64,000 nt of DNA from Bradyrhizobium acaciae (GTDB lineage: Bacteria > Pseudomonadota > Alphaproteobacteria > Rhizobiales > Xanthobacteraceae), in NCBI RefSeq assembly GCF_020889785.1, contig NZ_JACMYK010000008.1, forward strand, positions 1 through 64,000. The letters run 5' to 3'. The notes beneath the pieces were generated by a model. That model worked only from the letters and a program-made list of their open reading frames with translations. It was not told where the DNA came from and did not search any database. Within the stretch, counting starts at the first letter, position 1. Each line of letters opens with the position of its first letter. Of the stretch, positions 27,322 to 36,433 are shown in pieces. The position numbers and the translations under genes are program-made.

Positions 27322-27369
27322 CTTGATCTGATGCTTGTCGCGCGCCGGCGTTGCGGCCCGCCGTAATGG

Positions 27370-28281
27370 ATGATTCTCGTGGACCTCGACGCGCTCGCCA
27401 GTTGCCTCGCCAGCCCTTCATGCCTGGTGACGCAAACCACCAGCGGCCTGATCATCGGCATGCTGCTGTTTCTCGTCGCCGTCGGGCTGACGTTGATTTT
27501 CGGCGTGCTCAAGGTGGTCAATTTCAGCCACGGCGCCTTCTATATGTTCGGCGCCTATTTCGCGATGACGGCCTATCAACTCACCGGCAGCTTTGCGCTG
27601 GCGATCCTGAGCGGCGCTGCCGGCACCGCGATCCTCGGCCTGATCTTCGAACGCGTGTTCATGAGCCGGGTCTACGGCCGCGACGTGCTGATGCAGCTTC
27701 TGGTCTGCTACGCCTTCGTGCTGATCTTCGATGACGTTGTCCGCATGATCTGGGGTCCTGAATTCAAGTCGATGGGGATGCCGGCCGCGTTCCAGGTGCC
27801 GCCGTTGTTCATCGCCGGCGGCGTGGTGCCGCCATATTATCTGCTGCTGATCGGCGTGGCGCTGGCTGCGGCCGCTGTTCTCGGGCTGGGGCTGGCACGC
27901 TCCAGGATCGGCAAGGTGATCCGTGCGGCTGCTCATAATCCCGGCATGGTGTCGGCGCTCGGCATCAACACCGGGCTGATCTATGGCGGCGTGTTCGCGC
28001 TCGGCGGCATGCTGGCGGGGCTGGCGGGCGCGCTCGCCGCACCGGTGCGCTCGCTGACGCCGGGCATGGGTTTCTCGGTTCTGATCGAGTCCTTCATTGT
28101 CACCGTGATCGGTGGCATGGGCTCGATTCTGGGCGCGCTGATCGGTGCGCTTTTGATCGGCCTGATCCGCTCTTTCGGATCGCTCGGCTTCCCGCTGTTC
28201 ACCGAGGGGCTGATGTATCTCTTCATGGTGATCGTGCTGGTGTCACGTCCGACCGGCCTGTTCGGCAAGGAAGTCGCATGA
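27370..28281 (+). CDS. livH: LIV-type ABC permease (LivH-like)
   Basis: A 303-residue inner-membrane permease with the LivH landmarks GLTLIFGVLKVVNFSHGAFYMFGAY near the N-terminus and the ATPase-docking region around ARSRIGKVIRAAAHNPGMVSALGIN. Multiple membrane segments throughout. Its stop overlaps the start of the LivM-like gene by 4 bp (atga). The Shine-Dalgarno is weak. Functional class only; not necessarily branched-chain amino acids. Confidence 0.93.
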   Translation: MILVDLDALASCLASPSCLVTQTTSGLIIGMLLFLVAVGLTLIFGVLKVVNFSHGAFYMFGAYFAMTAYQLTGSFALAILSGAAGTAILGLIFERVFMSRVYGRDVLMQLLVCYAFVLIFDDVVRMIWGPEFKSMGMPAAFQVPPLFIAGGVVPPYYLLLIGVALAAAAVLGLGLARSRIGKVIRAAAHNPGMVSALGINTGLIYGGVFALGGMLAGLAGALAAPVRSLTPGMGFSVLIESFIVTVIGGMGSILGALIGALLIGLIRSFGSLGFPLFTEGLMYLFMVIVLVSRPTGLFGKEVA

Positions 28282-29297
28282 CCGAGTTGCAGGCCGGGCA
28301 GAGCGCGCAGCCCCTCGAAGTGCCCCGGATCGACGCCAGGCCGCAGCGCTATCGCGACCTCCTGATCGCGCTCGTGGCCTTCGTCCTGCTCGCGCTGCTG
28401 CCGATGCTGTTCGGCAGCAAGCAGCTGCTCGACTTCGTGATCCGCTGCGCGGCTTACGGGCTGTTCGCGACCTCGCTCAACCTCCTGGTCGGCTACACCG
28501 GACTGATCTCGTTCGGGCACGGCATGTTCTTCGGCCTCGGCGCCTATGGTTTCGGCCTCATGATGCAGAAGACCGGCGTTCCGATCCCGGTGGCTTTCGT
28601 CGCCACGCTGGCGATGACGCTGGTCGTCGCCGTCGTGATCGGTGCGATCTGCGTGCGGTTGAAGGAAATCTACTTCGCCTTCGTCACGCTCGCGTTCCAG
28701 ATGCTGATCCATTCGACCATCCTGTCTTGGCAGTCGCTGACCGGCGGCGACCAGGGCCTGCGCGGCGGCATCCCGCGGCCGCCGTTTCTCGGCATCGACC
28801 TGGCGAACCATCTGCACCTCTACATCACGAGCTGCGCGCTGCTGGTGATCGGGCTGTTCCTGATGCGCCAGATCGCGCAGTCGCCGTTCGGCTACACGCT
28901 GCGCATGATCCGTGACAACGCCACGCGGGCGAGCTTCATCGGCATCAACGTCTGGCGCGCGAAGCTTGTCATCTTCGTGCTGGCGGCGCTGTTCGCCGCG
29001 ACCGGCGGCATGATCATGGCGCTGTTCGTCTCGGGCGCCTATCCCGAATTCGCCTACTGGACGATCTCCGGCGAGGGCATCTTCATCAACATGCTCGGCG
29101 GCGTGACCACCTTCCTCGGCCCGATGGTCGGCACCGTGCTGCTGTTGATCCTCAACGATACTGTTACGCGGTTGACCGAGTATCACGGCATCGTGCTCGG
29201 CGTCGTGATCCTGTTCTTTGCCATCGGCCTGCGAAAGGGCCTTATGGATTTTGTCGTGGAATGGTTCGCGCAGCGTCGCGGCGAGGGGCGCGGCTAG
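28278..29297 (+). CDS. livM: LIV-type ABC permease (LivM-like)
   Basis: A 339-residue permease: short cytosolic N-terminus, then LivM-type segments with SLNLLVGYTGLISFGHGMFFGLGAYGFG and the docking loop QSPFGYTLRMIRDNATRASFIGINVWRAK. Forms the heterodimeric channel with LivH. Ends 2 bp before the next ATPase gene. Confidence 0.93.
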   Translation: MTELQAGQSAQPLEVPRIDARPQRYRDLLIALVAFVLLALLPMLFGSKQLLDFVIRCAAYGLFATSLNLLVGYTGLISFGHGMFFGLGAYGFGLMMQKTGVPIPVAFVATLAMTLVVAVVIGAICVRLKEIYFAFVTLAFQMLIHSTILSWQSLTGGDQGLRGGIPRPPFLGIDLANHLHLYITSCALLVIGLFLMRQIAQSPFGYTLRMIRDNATRASFIGINVWRAKLVIFVLAALFAATGGMIMALFVSGAYPEFAYWTISGEGIFINMLGGVTTFLGPMVGTVLLLILNDTVTRLTEYHGIVLGVVILFFAIGLRKGLMDFVVEWFAQRRGEGRG

Positions 29298-29299
29298 CC

Positions 29300-30054
29300 A
29301 TGCTTGAAATTCGCGGGCTCTCGAAATCCTTCGGCGGCGTCAAGGCGACTGATAACGTCTCGCTCGACTTTGCCGATGGTTCGCTCACCGCCGTGATCGG
29401 CCCCAACGGCGCCGGCAAGAGCACCTTCTTCAACCTGATCACCGGCGCGCTGCGGCCGGACGCCGGGCAGATTCTGCTCAATGGCGTCGACATGGCGGGC
29501 CGGACGCCGCCCGAGATCGTGCGCCAAGGCATCGGCCGGGCCTTCCAGGTTGCAAGCATCTTCCCGTCGCTGACGGTCGAGGAGACGATGCTGGCAGCGG
29601 TTGGCGCTGATCAGCGCCGCGCCGGTGTGATGCATCGCCGCTTTCCACTGGCCGAGACGCGTGATCGCGCCGAGCACGCAATGGAGCTGCTCGGCCTCGC
29701 CGGCAAGCGCAACAGGACCGCGGCGACGTTGTCGCACGGCGACCAGAAGCTGCTCGATATCGCGCTCGCGCTGGTGCTCGATCCCAAGGTGCTGCTGCTC
29801 GACGAGCCGACCGCGGGCATGGGTACCGAGGAGCGCTGGCGCATGATCGACAAGGTGCGCGAGCTCTGGGAGAAGCAGAAGATCACGGTCGTATTCATCG
29901 AGCACGACATGGACATCGTGTTCAAGATCGCGCCAGAGATTGTCGTGCTGTGTTACGGCCGGATCCTCGCGACCGGGACGCCGGACGCGATCCGCAGGAA
30001 TGAGGCCGTGATCGAAGCCTATCTCGGCAGCGACGACCACGCGGGAGCGGTGGC

Positions 30055-30058
<4 letters not shown>
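29300..30058 (+). CDS. livG: LIV-type ABC ATPase (LivG-like)
   Basis: A 252-residue nucleotide-binding subunit: Walker A GPNGAGKS (34-41), LSHGDQ signature (the Asp variant usual for LivG), Walker B LLLLDEPTAGM, and the LivG-type VVFIEHDMDIVFKIA. The frame opens earlier (29261) but that overlaps livM; ATG 29300 gives the family N-terminus MLEIRGLSKSFGG. Its stop overlaps the livF start by 4 bp. Confidence 0.94.
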
Positions 30059-30771
<713 letters not shown>

Positions 30772-30798
30772 GGCTCTTCGACAGAAGTGGGAGGACAA

Positions 30799-32004
30799 AT
30801 GGCCGGCGAACGCAGGCTGACGCCGACGCACGAGGCGCCGTATCGTGGGCTGAAAGTGCTCGATTTCGGGCAGGGCATCGCCTCGCCCTATTGTGCGATG
30901 CTGCTCGGGGTCTATGGCGCCGATGTCATCAAGGTTGAGCCGCCGGAAGGCGACTGGTCGCGTTATCTCGGCACGACCTACGGCAATCACACGACGCTGT
31001 CGGCGGTCTATAACCGAGGCAAGCGTAGCCTGTGCCTCGACATGAAGCACAAGGACGGCATCGCGGTCGCGCAGCGACTGGCGCGTGAGGCCGACGTCCT
31101 CATTGAAGGATTTCGCCCCGGTGTCGCAGAGCGGCTCGGGCTCGGCTATGAGAGCCTGTCGCGCGACAATCCGGGCCTGGTCTATCTGTCGGTCAGCGGC
31201 TTCGGGCAGAGCGGGCCCTATTCGAAGCGGCCCGGCTCGGATTCGGTGGCGCAGGCGTTCTCTGGGCTGGTCTCGGTCAATGTCGGCACCGATGGCGTGC
31301 CGCATCGGGTCGGCACCACGATCTCCGACGTGGTCACCGGCGTGTACGCATTCCAGGCCATTGCCACCACTCTGTTCGCACGCGCCACCGTCGGCACCGG
31401 TCGCTGGATCGATGTCAACCTCTGCCAGTCGACGTCGGCGCTGCTCGGGCACAAGGTCGCGGAGTTCATCCTCGAGGGCGGCGCGCCGCGCGCGCTCAAT
31501 GTGCCGGCCGGAACCTACCAGACGCGGGACGGCTGGATGATGGTGACGCTGGTGAATGAGCCGCAATACAAGCGGCTGTGCGGTGCGATCGACCGTGAGG
31601 ATCTCGCCACCGATCCGCGCTTTGCCGACTTTGCCCGGCGTGCGGACGCGGCCGACACGTTGATCCCGCAGTTGCGCGAGGTGTTCCTGACCGAGGCGAC
31701 GGATACCTGGCTGACGCGGCTCCATGCCGCCGATATCATCGCGGAGCGGATCCTCAATCCCGGCGAATGGCTGCGCAACGCCCATGTCGAGGCGACCGGG
31801 GCCTCGGTGCGCCAGGATACGCCCGGTGTCGGCGCTGTCTATTCGCCGCGGACGCCGGGGATCGCGAGCCGGTCCGAGGATCATCTTTGTCCCGCGCCGG
31901 ATGTCGGGCAGGATAGCCGCGCCGTGCTGACTGAGGCTGGTCTTGGTTCGGACGAGATCGACGGCTTGCTGCTGTCGGGCGCTGTGCGGCAAGCCAAGAG
32001 ATGA
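30799..32004 (+). CDS. Family III CoA-transferase (CaiB/BaiF), first copy
   Basis: A 401-residue class III CoA-transferase. The conserved start VLDFGQGIASPYCAMLLGVYGADVIKVEPP, the repeat VADVLIEGFRPGV-like segment and the predicted nucleophile Asp148 in GSDSVAQA are visible. It moves CoA from a donor thioester to an organic acid without ATP. Start: ATG 30799 with gggagg 5 nt upstream (the in-frame GTG 30787 lacks this). Between the LIV importer and three CoA-ester enzymes, so it probably activates the imported acid. Confidence 0.92.
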   Translation: MAGERRLTPTHEAPYRGLKVLDFGQGIASPYCAMLLGVYGADVIKVEPPEGDWSRYLGTTYGNHTTLSAVYNRGKRSLCLDMKHKDGIAVAQRLAREADVLIEGFRPGVAERLGLGYESLSRDNPGLVYLSVSGFGQSGPYSKRPGSDSVAQAFSGLVSVNVGTDGVPHRVGTTISDVVTGVYAFQAIATTLFARATVGTGRWIDVNLCQSTSALLGHKVAEFILEGGAPRALNVPAGTYQTRDGWMMVTLVNEPQYKRLCGAIDREDLATDPRFADFARRADAADTLIPQLREVFLTEATDTWLTRLHAADIIAERILNPGEWLRNAHVEATGASVRQDTPGVGAVYSPRTPGIASRSEDHLCPAPDVGQDSRAVLTEAGLGSDEIDGLLLSGAVRQAKR

Positions 32005-32020
32005 TGGGAGACAGGACAAT

Positions 32021-32797
32021 ATGAGCACGGACCTCGTTCGTTACTCGGTCAGCGATCAGATTGCGGAGATCGTGCTGGACCGCGCGCCGGTGAATGCGCT
32101 CAGCATTCCCTTGATCGACGCCTTGCTGGCGGCGCTGGCGAAAGCACGCGATGACGACGCGGTACGCGCCGTCATCATCAGCAGCGCCCACAAGGTGTTC
32201 TGCGCCGGCCTCGACCTCGACATCGTCAGGGGCAAGCCCGCGATCGAGACCAAGACGTTCCTCGAGCGGCTGTATTTCGCGCTGAACGATACGCAGTACC
32301 GCATGGGCAAGCCGACGATCGCGGCGGTCGATGGCGCGGTGCGCGCCGGCGGCATGACGATCGCAATCTCCTGCGACATGATCATTGCCGGGGACAGCTC
32401 GACCTTCGGCTATCCCGAGATCGATGTCGGGCTGATCCCGGCGATCCATTTCGTGCAGCTGCCGCGGTTGGTCGGAAAGCACCAGGCGTTCGGCCCGTTG
32501 TTCCTCGGCGAGCCTTTCGATGCCGCAACTGCATTTCGCATGGGCCTGCTCAGCGAAGTCGTGCCGAAGGGTACCGCGCTCGATCGGGCCCATGAGATCG
32601 CGCGGAAACTGGCGGCGAAATCGCCAGTCGTGATGAAGATCGGCCGCGACGCCTTCATGCGTGCGGTCGATGCCGATTTCCGCCGCTCGGTCGAAAACAC
32701 CGCGGAGAGTTTCGTGGTGGTCGCCTCGACGGAGGACTGCCAGGAAGGGCTGAACGCGTTCGTCGAAAAGCGGGCGCCCAACTACAAGGGACGGTAA
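32021..32797 (+). CDS. Enoyl-CoA hydratase/isomerase family protein
   Basis: A 258-residue crotonase-fold protein. Oxyanion-hole segments are FCAGLD (60-65) and VDGAVRAGGMTIA; Glu133 in FGYPEIDVGL is a candidate catalytic acid/base. Could hydrate an enoyl-CoA, isomerise, or hydrolyse an acyl-CoA. The frame opens upstream inside the previous gene; ATG 32021 is right for the family. Directly abuts the MaoC gene (stop taa, then atg). Confidence 0.9.
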   Translation: MSTDLVRYSVSDQIAEIVLDRAPVNALSIPLIDALLAALAKARDDDAVRAVIISSAHKVFCAGLDLDIVRGKPAIETKTFLERLYFALNDTQYRMGKPTIAAVDGAVRAGGMTIAISCDMIIAGDSSTFGYPEIDVGLIPAIHFVQLPRLVGKHQAFGPLFLGEPFDAATAFRMGLLSEVVPKGTALDRAHEIARKLAAKSPVVMKIGRDAFMRAVDADFRRSVENTAESFVVVASTEDCQEGLNAFVEKRAPNYKGR

Positions 32798-33253
32798 ATG
32801 GCTGGATTGTATTTCGAAGAGTTCGAGGTCGGGCGGGAATTCCATCACGAGTTCAGCCGGACCGTGACGGAGATGGACAACACCATGTTCAGCCTGCTGA
32901 CCATGAACCCGCAGCCGCTGCATCTGGATGCGCATTTCTCGGAGAAGACCGAGTTCGGCCAGCGGCTGTTCAACAGCCTCTACACACTTGGCATCATGAT
33001 CGGCATGAGCGTGTACGACACGACCTTGGGAACCACGGTCGGAAATCTCGGCATGACCGACGTCAAGTTCCCGAAACCAGTCTTTCACGGCGATACGTTG
33101 AGAGCGCATACCAAGATCATCGGCAAACGCGCCAGCAAGTCGCGACCGACCCAGGGCATCGTCGAGTTCGAGCACACCATGACCAATCAGCGCGGCGAGG
33201 TGGTCGCGAGCTGCCGACGCACCGGCCTGATGCACTGCAAGCCGAAGGCGTAG
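32798..33253 (+). CDS. MaoC-family hot-dog acyl-CoA dehydratase
   Basis: A 151-residue single hot-dog-fold protein. The MaoC pattern is visible: FEEFEVGREF, the Asn-Pro-x-Pro-x-H segment MNPQPLHLDAHFSEKTEFGQRLFNSL supplying the catalytic Asp/His pair, and VFHGDTL. Reversible hydration of an enoyl-CoA, probably with a dicarboxylic or branched chain given its companion lyase. In itaconate catabolism a MaoC protein is the hydratase (Ich/RipB); same reaction here is inference. It starts immediately after the preceding stop. Confidence 0.88.
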   Translation: MAGLYFEEFEVGREFHHEFSRTVTEMDNTMFSLLTMNPQPLHLDAHFSEKTEFGQRLFNSLYTLGIMIGMSVYDTTLGTTVGNLGMTDVKFPKPVFHGDTLRAHTKIIGKRASKSRPTQGIVEFEHTMTNQRGEVVASCRRTGLMHCKPKA

Positions 33254-33256
33254 ACG

Positions 33257-34111
33257 ATGCGATCGTTCCTGTTCGTTCCCGGCGACAGCACCCGGAAGTA
33301 TGAAAGCGCGAAGAAGACTGCGGCCGACGCGCTGATCCTCGACCTCGAGGATTCCGTTGCTCCGGACCAGAAGGTCGTCGCGCGCGGAGTCACGCGCCAG
33401 ATGCTCGATGCGCGCAATCCCGAGCAGAAGCTCTATATCCGGGTCAATGCGCTTGATACCGATCTGACGCTCGGCGACCTCGCGGCCGTGATGCCCGGCA
33501 AGCCCGATGGCATCGTACTGCCGAAATGCGCCGGTGCCGCCGACGTCAACAAGCTCGCGCTTTATCTCGATGCATTCGAGGCCGCCTCCGGCATCGCGCA
33601 AGGGTCTACGCGGATCGTCACGGTCGCGACCGAGACGGCGCGAGCGGTCCTGAAAATCCTCGACTTCGAGAACATGAGCCCGCGGCTGTGGGGCATGATG
33701 TGGGGTGCGGAAGACCTCGCGGCTTCGCTCGGCGCAACCCGCAATCGCACCGACGGCCACTATCATTCGCCTTTCATCCTGGCCCGCGATCTCTGCCTGA
33801 TCGGCGCGGCCGCGGCCGGCGTGGTCGCGATCGACACCATCGCCACCGACATCAACGATCTCGATGCGTTGAAGGCGGAGGCGATTGCCGCACGGCAGGA
33901 CGGCTTCCTGGCCAAGGCCGTGATCCATCCCAAGCACGTCGACGTCGTCAACGCGGCCTTCATGCCGACGGAGGAGGAGATCGCATGGTCGGAGCGGGTG
34001 ATTGCCGCATTCGCCAACAATCCATCGGGTGTCGCCAAGATGGACGGCAAGATGCTGGATAAGCCGCATCTACGCGCTGCCGAGAAGATCCTGGCATCGC
34101 GCAGGAAATAG
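33257..34111 (+). CDS. HpcH/HpaI (CitE-type) CoA-ester lyase
   Basis: A 284-residue CitE-like TIM-barrel lyase. The N-terminal RSFLFVPGDSTRKYESAKKTAADALILDLEDSV supplies the substrate-binding Arg and metal-binding acid residues, and WGMMWGAEDLAASLGA the second metal/CoA region; HPKHVDVVNAAF is the family C-terminal motif. Family reactions are cleavage of (citra)malyl-CoA or hydrolysis of malyl-CoA. With a CoA-transferase and MaoC hydratase upstream, a citramalyl-CoA lyase-type role is plausible. The stop directly abuts the end of the convergent CoA-transferase gene. Confidence 0.9.
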   Translation: MRSFLFVPGDSTRKYESAKKTAADALILDLEDSVAPDQKVVARGVTRQMLDARNPEQKLYIRVNALDTDLTLGDLAAVMPGKPDGIVLPKCAGAADVNKLALYLDAFEAASGIAQGSTRIVTVATETARAVLKILDFENMSPRLWGMMWGAEDLAASLGATRNRTDGHYHSPFILARDLCLIGAAAAGVVAIDTIATDINDLDALKAEAIAARQDGFLAKAVIHPKHVDVVNAAFMPTEEEIAWSERVIAAFANNPSGVAKMDGKMLDKPHLRAAEKILASRRK

Positions 34112-35353
34112 TCAGCAGGAACCGGGCTCGATCAGCGCGCCCTCCGCGATGAGGGCGGCAATCTCCGTTTCCGCAAGCCCGGCCTCGTGCAGGATTTCCC
34201 GGCCATGCTCGCCGAGGTTCGGCGGATAGGTCCGGATCGACGGTGGCGTCCGGCTCCAGGTCGCAGCCGGGCCTGCGACCCGCAGCGTGCCTTCGGTCGG
34301 ATGCTCAAGCGACTGGATCAGTCCGACGGCCGCCAGGTGTGGATCGTCGATCAGGCCGCCGAGGTCGTGCAGCGGCGCGTGCGGAATGTCTGCCTCTTCG
34401 AAGAAGCGCATCCATTCGGCCGTGCTGCGGGTCTTCATCATCTGCGAGAACCAGTCGTAGACGAAGTCGTAATTCCTGGTTCGCGCGGAGATGCTGTTCA
34501 GCCGTGGGTCGCGGCCGGCTTCATCGGCAAGGCCGATCTTGGCGAAGAACGCGTTCCACTGCTTGTCGGAATAGACCAGCGCGCAGATATAGCCGTCGCT
34601 GGTCTGATAGGGCCGGCGGTCCGGCGACAGCAGCCGGGAGTAGCCGGGTGGTCCGATCGGAGGCTCGAAGCTGCGGCCGGCCATGTGATCGCCGAGCACG
34701 AACTGCGCCATGGTCTCGAACATCGGTATTTCGATTGCCTGGCCTTCGCCGGTCCGCTCGCGATGGAACAGCGCCGCGAGGATGGCGTGGACGGCATTGA
34801 GGCCGACGATGCGGTCGGCCATGGTCGCCGGAGAGTAACGCGGCTCGCCGGTGATCCTGCCGGTCAGCGCGGGCAGGGCCGTCAGTCCCTGGATCAGGTC
34901 GTCATAGGCGGGCCGGCCCGCATAGGGCCCGGTCTCGCCGAAGCCGTGCAGGCTGGCATAGACGAGCCGCGGGTTGGTCGCGAGAAGATCGTCGGCGCCG
35001 AGCTTCAGCCGCGCCATCGCGGCGGGACGGACGTTGTGGACGAACACGTCAGCGGCTGCGGCCAGCCGCAGCGCCGCCGCGCGGCCGCCGGCCTTCTTCA
35101 GGTCGAGCACGATCGAACGCTTGTTGCGATTGCCCTGCAGGTACATCGCGCCCATCGCGGGATGGCGCATCGGGGCCGCATGGCGCATCACGTCGCCGTC
35201 CGGGCTCTCGACCTTGATCACGTCGGCGCCGTAGTCGCCGAGGATCATGGTCGCGTAGGGCCCCATCATCACGCTGGTGAGGTCGATGATCCTGACGCCG
35301 GCGAGCGGGCCTGCCGGCGCGGATGGTCTGCCGCTCGTCGGTGCCTGGCTCAA
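34112..35353 (-). CDS. Family III CoA-transferase (CaiB/BaiF), second copy
   Basis: A 413-residue class III CoA-transferase: LAGVRIIDLTSVMMGPYATMILGDYGADVIKVESPDGD at the N-terminus, nucleophile candidate Asp151 in AYDDLIQG. No ATG fits; the likely start is TTG 35353 overlapping the stop of the TRAP binding-protein gene as ttga, so translation is probably coupled to it. Frame upstream of that point is antisense-frame noise. Transcribed with a TRAP transporter, so its acid substrate is probably a C4-C6 carboxylate imported by TRAP. Confidence 0.88.
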   Translation of the reverse strand: MSQAPTSGRPSAPAGPLAGVRIIDLTSVMMGPYATMILGDYGADVIKVESPDGDVMRHAAPMRHPAMGAMYLQGNRNKRSIVLDLKKAGGRAAALRLAAAADVFVHNVRPAAMARLKLGADDLLATNPRLVYASLHGFGETGPYAGRPAYDDLIQGLTALPALTGRITGEPRYSPATMADRIVGLNAVHAILAALFHRERTGEGQAIEIPMFETMAQFVLGDHMAGRSFEPPIGPPGYSRLLSPDRRPYQTSDGYICALVYSDKQWNAFFAKIGLADEAGRDPRLNSISARTRNYDFVYDWFSQMMKTRSTAEWMRFFEEADIPHAPLHDLGGLIDDPHLAAVGLIQSLEHPTEGTLRVAGPAATWSRTPPSIRTYPPNLGEHGREILHEAGLAETEIAALIAEGALIEPGSC

Positions 35354-36396
35354 TGGGTGGCGGCCAGCGCTTCGGTGAAGGCCTTGAAGACGTCGGTGCC
35401 CGGCTTGCCGCGCTTGTCGACATCCTTCACCCAATCCTGTGCCACCGATTTGAAGGCGGTGTCGAACACCTTCTTGTCGTCGGCGCTGAAGTTGATGACC
35501 TTCATCCCCTGCGACTTGATCTTGTCGGCTGCGGCCTTCTCGCCGTCCTCGAACCGCTTGCAGGCCTCGCGCGTGGTCTGCTCGCCGGCCTCGATCAGCG
35601 CCTTGCGCACGTTCTCGGGCAACGATTTGAACTTCAGCTCACCCATCGAATAGGTGAAGATCGCGGTGCCGAAGTTCAGCCCTTCGGTGCCCGACTTCAG
35701 GATCTTGCCGAAGTCGTAGGACGCCGAGCTCTGGTAGGAGAAGATCAGTCCGTCGAGGGTGCCGCGGGTCAGCGATTCATAGATCTCGGGCGCGGCCATC
35801 CGCACCGGAACGCCGCCGATCGAGCGCATCATCAGGTCCATCGCACCGCCGGTGGTACGGATCTTCAGGCCTTCCAGGTCCTTTGCCGTCTTCACATCGC
35901 GGCTGGTCGCAAGCTGGACCTGGTAGGCGGGTAGCGCGAGCGTCACCAGCGGCCGGAGCTGGTTGGGCGCGAATTCCTTGCTCTCCAGGACGCCGCCATT
36001 GTGCGATATCTTGTAGAAGGCGAGCGAGCCCTGGCATTCGCTGTCGAAAATGCCGGGCAATTCGGCAACGGCGGTCAGCGGAAACTTGTCGGAGGAGTAA
36101 GACGGCACGATGTAGGACACGTCGGCAACGCCGAGCGCAGTGAGCTGCGCCATGTCCTTGGCCTTGCCGAGCTGCTCGGCCGGGAAGTGCTGGAACGTGA
36201 CCTGACCATTGGTCAGCTTGGTGACGAGCTCGGAAAACGGCTTGCCGACGAGTTCATGGATCACGTGGCCGGAAGGCAGGCTGTCGGCAAGCCGGAGGGT
36301 GATCTTCTCCTGGCCGAAGCCCGAGGATGCGGAGGCGGCCAGCAGGGCCGCACCGACGCCGGCGCTTGCGAGGAAACGGGAATAGAGGTTCATCAT
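35350..36396 (-). CDS. TRAP transporter solute-binding protein DctP-type (second of two)
   Basis: A 348-residue periplasmic protein: signal peptide to ~28 (SASSGFGQ|EK), then the DctP core LRLADSLPSGHVIHELVGKPFSELV, the ligand-carboxylate Arg region LKIRTTGGAMDLMMRSIGGVPVRMAAPEIYESLTRGTLDGL. Binds an organic acid for the DctQ/DctM membrane unit encoded upstream. Two ATGs in a row follow gggagacc. A related binding protein lies at 38298-39329. Confidence 0.93.
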   Translation of the reverse strand: MMNLYSRFLASAGVGAALLAASASSGFGQEKITLRLADSLPSGHVIHELVGKPFSELVTKLTNGQVTFQHFPAEQLGKAKDMAQLTALGVADVSYIVPSYSSDKFPLTAVAELPGIFDSECQGSLAFYKISHNGGVLESKEFAPNQLRPLVTLALPAYQVQLATSRDVKTAKDLEGLKIRTTGGAMDLMMRSIGGVPVRMAAPEIYESLTRGTLDGLIFSYQSSASYDFGKILKSGTEGLNFGTAIFTYSMGELKFKSLPENVRKALIEAGEQTTREACKRFEDGEKAAADKIKSQGMKVINFSADDKKVFDTAFKSVAQDWVKDVDKRGKPGTDVFKAFTEALAATH

Positions 36397-36433
36397 GGTC
36401 TCCCAGAGATGGCCGTCTCGACCGACGGCTTCT

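Noticed and set aside
31754..34069. 771-codon reverse open frame
   Set aside because: Runs opposite the CoA-transferase, hydratase, MaoC and lyase genes; no recognisable domain.
34187..35653. 488-codon forward open frame
   Set aside because: Opposite the second CoA-transferase and TRAP receptor; no family motifs.
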